A stretch of 64,000 nucleotides of DNA from G965202915 sp965202915. GTDB lineage: Bacteria > Pseudomonadota > Gammaproteobacteria > Eutrophobiales > Eutrophobiaceae. The stretch is taken from the NCBI GenBank assembly GCA_965202915.1, contig OZ241847.1, positions 2,170,001 to 2,234,000 on the forward strand, read 5' to 3'. Below, in pieces: positions 62,104 to 64,000 of the stretch. The notes under the pieces are model-generated. The model made no database searches, was not told where the DNA came from, and saw only the letters and a program-made list of their open reading frames with translations. The stretch's first letter is position 1. Every line of letters starts with the position of its first letter. Position numbers and translations under genes: made by a program.

Positions 62104-64000
62104 ATGGCAAAGATAACAATAGCTGAATTTGCTAAAAATATAGGAGTCCCGACTGATCGTCTGACGCAGCAATTGATGGAAGCGGGCATGGGTGAAAAAT
62201 CCGCCAATGGCATGATCACCGATGAGGAAAAATCTGATCTGCTTAATTTTCTGCGCCGCAGACATAGTAAAAAAGACGGCTTTGAACCTGAGAAAATTAT
62301 CCTGAAAAGAAAAACAATCAGTGAAATCAAAATGCCGCCCACCACCCAGAGCAGAATAAAGTCGCGGACAAAAACAGTGAACGTTGAATTTAGAAAACGC
62401 CGCACCTACGTTAAACGGAGCGTGGTAGCCAAAGACATGCTGAAGCAGAGGGAAGATGAAGTTGCCGCGCAACAGGCCAAACAACAGGAGGCAGAAGAGC
62501 AGAAATTAAAAATTCAGGCCGAAAAAGTCGCTCAACAAGCCGAGGAAGCGACGCCCCAGGCCGACGCGCTAAACAATGAAAAGGCGACGCTGATCAGTGA
62601 ACCCCCGATAACCGCCGAAGAAAATGAAGTGAACGCGGCGTCTATGGACGCCGTGCCGCAGGCCACACCGGCGGCTGACGAGCCGGAAACGCCAAAGAAA
62701 CAAGCGGAGCAAAAGGATCATAATAGTCGTAAAGAATTGCATATTGCGAGTGAAAAATCCGGCCGGCGCAGGAAAAGAACCATCCGTCCGAAATCGGTGG
62801 TTGCCCAGGCATCACGCAAGCATGGATTTGAAAAACCAACCGCACCGATCGTTCATGCAGTGGAAATTCCCGAAAGCATTACCGTGGCGGATCTGGCCCA
62901 ACGCATGTCCATTAAGGCTTCCGAAGTGCTCAAGACCATGATGGGGCTGGGCAGTATCGCCACTATCAATCAGACTATCGATCAGGACGTGGCCGCAATT
63001 GTGGTGGAAGAGATGGGGCACAAACCGCAAATGCTAAAGGAGAACGCGCTGGAGGAAAAAATCATTCAGTCATCAAAGCAAGCGGGGGCGCAAATCAGCC
63101 GCACGCCGATCGTAACCATTATGGGACACGTTGACCACGGTAAAACGTCTTTGCTGGATTATATTCGCCGTTCCAAGGTGGCCGCCGGGGAACCCGGTGG
63201 CATCACGCAACATATTGGCGCATATCGGGTCTCCACCGATAACGGCGATATTACCTTCCTCGACACACCGGGGCATGAGGCATTTACTGCAATGCGCGCT
63301 CGCGGGGCAAAAGTGACTGACGTGGTCGTGGTGGTTATCGCGGCCGATGATGGGGTCATGCCGCAAACCGATGAGGCGATCAAACATGCCAGGGCGGGTT
63401 CGGTGCCCATCATAGTTGCGATCAATAAAATTGACAAAGATGACGCGGATACCGAGCGCGTCAAGCGGGAATTATCCAAGCATGGGCTGATTTCCGAAGA
63501 CCTGGGCGGCGATACCATGGTGATTCACGTGTCTGCAAAAACCGGGCAGGGCATTGATGAACTGCTGGACGGTATTCTCCTGCAAACGGAAATACTTGAG
63601 CTTAAGGCCATCAAATCCGGGCCTGCATCAGGCACTGTGATCGAATCGAGACTGGACAAGGGACGTGGTCCGGTGGCCTCGATCCTGGTGCAGAATGGCA
63701 AATTAAACAAGGGCGACGTTATATTAAGCGGGCATGAGTTTGGGCGGGTTCGATCCATGATTGATCATAGTGGCAGGGAAGTAAGCGAAGTCGGACCTTC
63801 AACGCCGGTGGAGGTGTTCGGCTTGTCCGGCACGCCCAGGGCCGGCGATGAAATGATCGTCGTGCCGGATGAAAAGAAAGCGCGTGAGATTGCATTATTC
63901 AGGCAGGGGAAATACCGCGAAACCAAAATGGTACGGCAACAGACTGCCAAGCTCGAAGACGTGCTGTCACAAATGGGCGATGGCCTGGCAACCGGGTTGA
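62104..64000 (+). CDS. infB: Translation initiation factor IF-2 (N-terminal part, runs off the end)
   Basis: 632 codons are present and the frame is open to the last base. It starts MAKITIAEFAKNIGVPTDRL, the IF2N domain typical of gammaproteobacteria. A long charged Ala/Glu/Gln-rich linker (about 120-240) follows, then a second IF2N-like block EIPESITVADLAQRMSIKAS. The GTPase domain carries IVTIMGHVDHGKTSLLDYIR (G1), AGEPGGITQHIGAYRV (G2), FLDTPGHEAFTAMRARG (G3), VAINKIDKDDAD (G4) and IHVSAKTGQGID (G5). The domain II beta-barrel begins near residue 510. It lies seven bases after nusA. Confidence 0.98.
   Translation, partial: MAKITIAEFAKNIGVPTDRLTQQLMEAGMGEKSANGMITDEEKSDLLNFLRRRHSKKDGFEPEKIILKRKTISEIKMPPTTQSRIKSRTKTVNVEFRKRRTYVKRSVVAKDMLKQREDEVAAQQAKQQEAEEQKLKIQAEKVAQQAEEATPQADALNNEKATLISEPPITAEENEVNAASMDAVPQATPAADEPETPKKQAEQKDHNSRKELHIASEKSGRRRKRTIRPKSVVAQASRKHGFEKPTAPIVHAVEIPESITVADLAQRMSIKASEVLKTMMGLGSIATINQTIDQDVAAIVVEEMGHKPQMLKENALEEKIIQSSKQAGAQISRTPIVTIMGHVDHGKTSLLDYIRRSKVAAGEPGGITQHIGAYRVSTDNGDITFLDTPGHEAFTAMRARGAKVTDVVVVVIAADDGVMPQTDEAIKHARAGSVPIIVAINKIDKDDADTERVKRELSKHGLISEDLGGDTMVIHVSAKTGQGIDELLDGILLQTEILELKAIKSGPASGTVIESRLDKGRGPVASILVQNGKLNKGDVILSGHEFGRVRSMIDHSGREVSEVGPSTPVEVFGLSGTPRAGDEMIVVPDEKKAREIALFRQGKYRETKMVRQQTAKLEDVLSQMGDGLATGL

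Overview
The window looks like chromosome of a gammaproteobacterium with moderate to high GC. The evidence is a gammaproteobacterial-type 16S rRNA with a boxA leader, the gene orders rpe-trpEGDC, rimP-nusA-infB and ssb-MFS-uvrA, and proteins such as RmuC, ZnuABC, CopAB and Lgt. TonB-dependent and DUF1302-type outer-membrane proteins confirm a Gram-negative envelope. I cannot name a genus from sequence reading alone.

Layout. 1-1556: end of a PA0069-type radical SAM gene, then rmuC. 1600-4611: an rRNA transcription unit with promoter, boxA, 16S, tRNA-Ile, an unexpected 126-codon ORF, tRNA-Ala and a 79-codon ORF. No 23S or 5S follows; the next gene is a convergent copper-resistance pair (copA, copB). 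7146-14453: a class III aminotransferase, lgt, the tryptophan operon (trpE, trpG, trpD, trpC) and rpe. 14573-25077: a catabolic-looking cluster with a TonB receptor, a frameshifted NhaC-type transporter, two class III aminotransferases, LysR and LuxR regulators and alanine dehydrogenase. The likely scheme is uptake of an amine or amino acid, transamination onto pyruvate, and recycling of alanine by Ald.

25300-41550 is the accessory part. Two paralogous GC-rich membrane TPR proteins resembling O-mannosyltransferases of the TMTC family flank an AT-rich four-gene minus-strand cassette. That cassette encodes a large GHKL ATPase, a DNA cytosine-5 methyltransferase, a second GHKL ATPase with a C-terminal RNPxxH (Ymh/HEPN-like) domain, and a Vsr-type endonuclease. 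This is a candidate anti-invader or restriction-like system and is the most interesting locus here. Next come a GT22-like (PIG-B/ALG) mannosyltransferase, a HAD hydrolase, a frameshifted DUF2723/TMEM260-like gene, an IS transposase remnant and an AT-rich SGNH-hydrolase gene. Four of these membrane glycosyltransferase-like proteins share a Lys/Arg-rich cytoplasmic N-terminal tail.

41835-64000 is largely core: a HIT protein, znuABC, a TusA-like protein, a response regulator, initiator tRNA, ssb, a YajR-like MFS, uvrA, a PfkB kinase, an MMPL/YCF48/DUF1329/DUF1302 envelope-lipid cluster, and rimP-nusA-infB (infB runs off the end). Coordinates of start codons were chosen by ribosome-binding sites, signal peptides and family N-termini where possible. 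No database search could be run.
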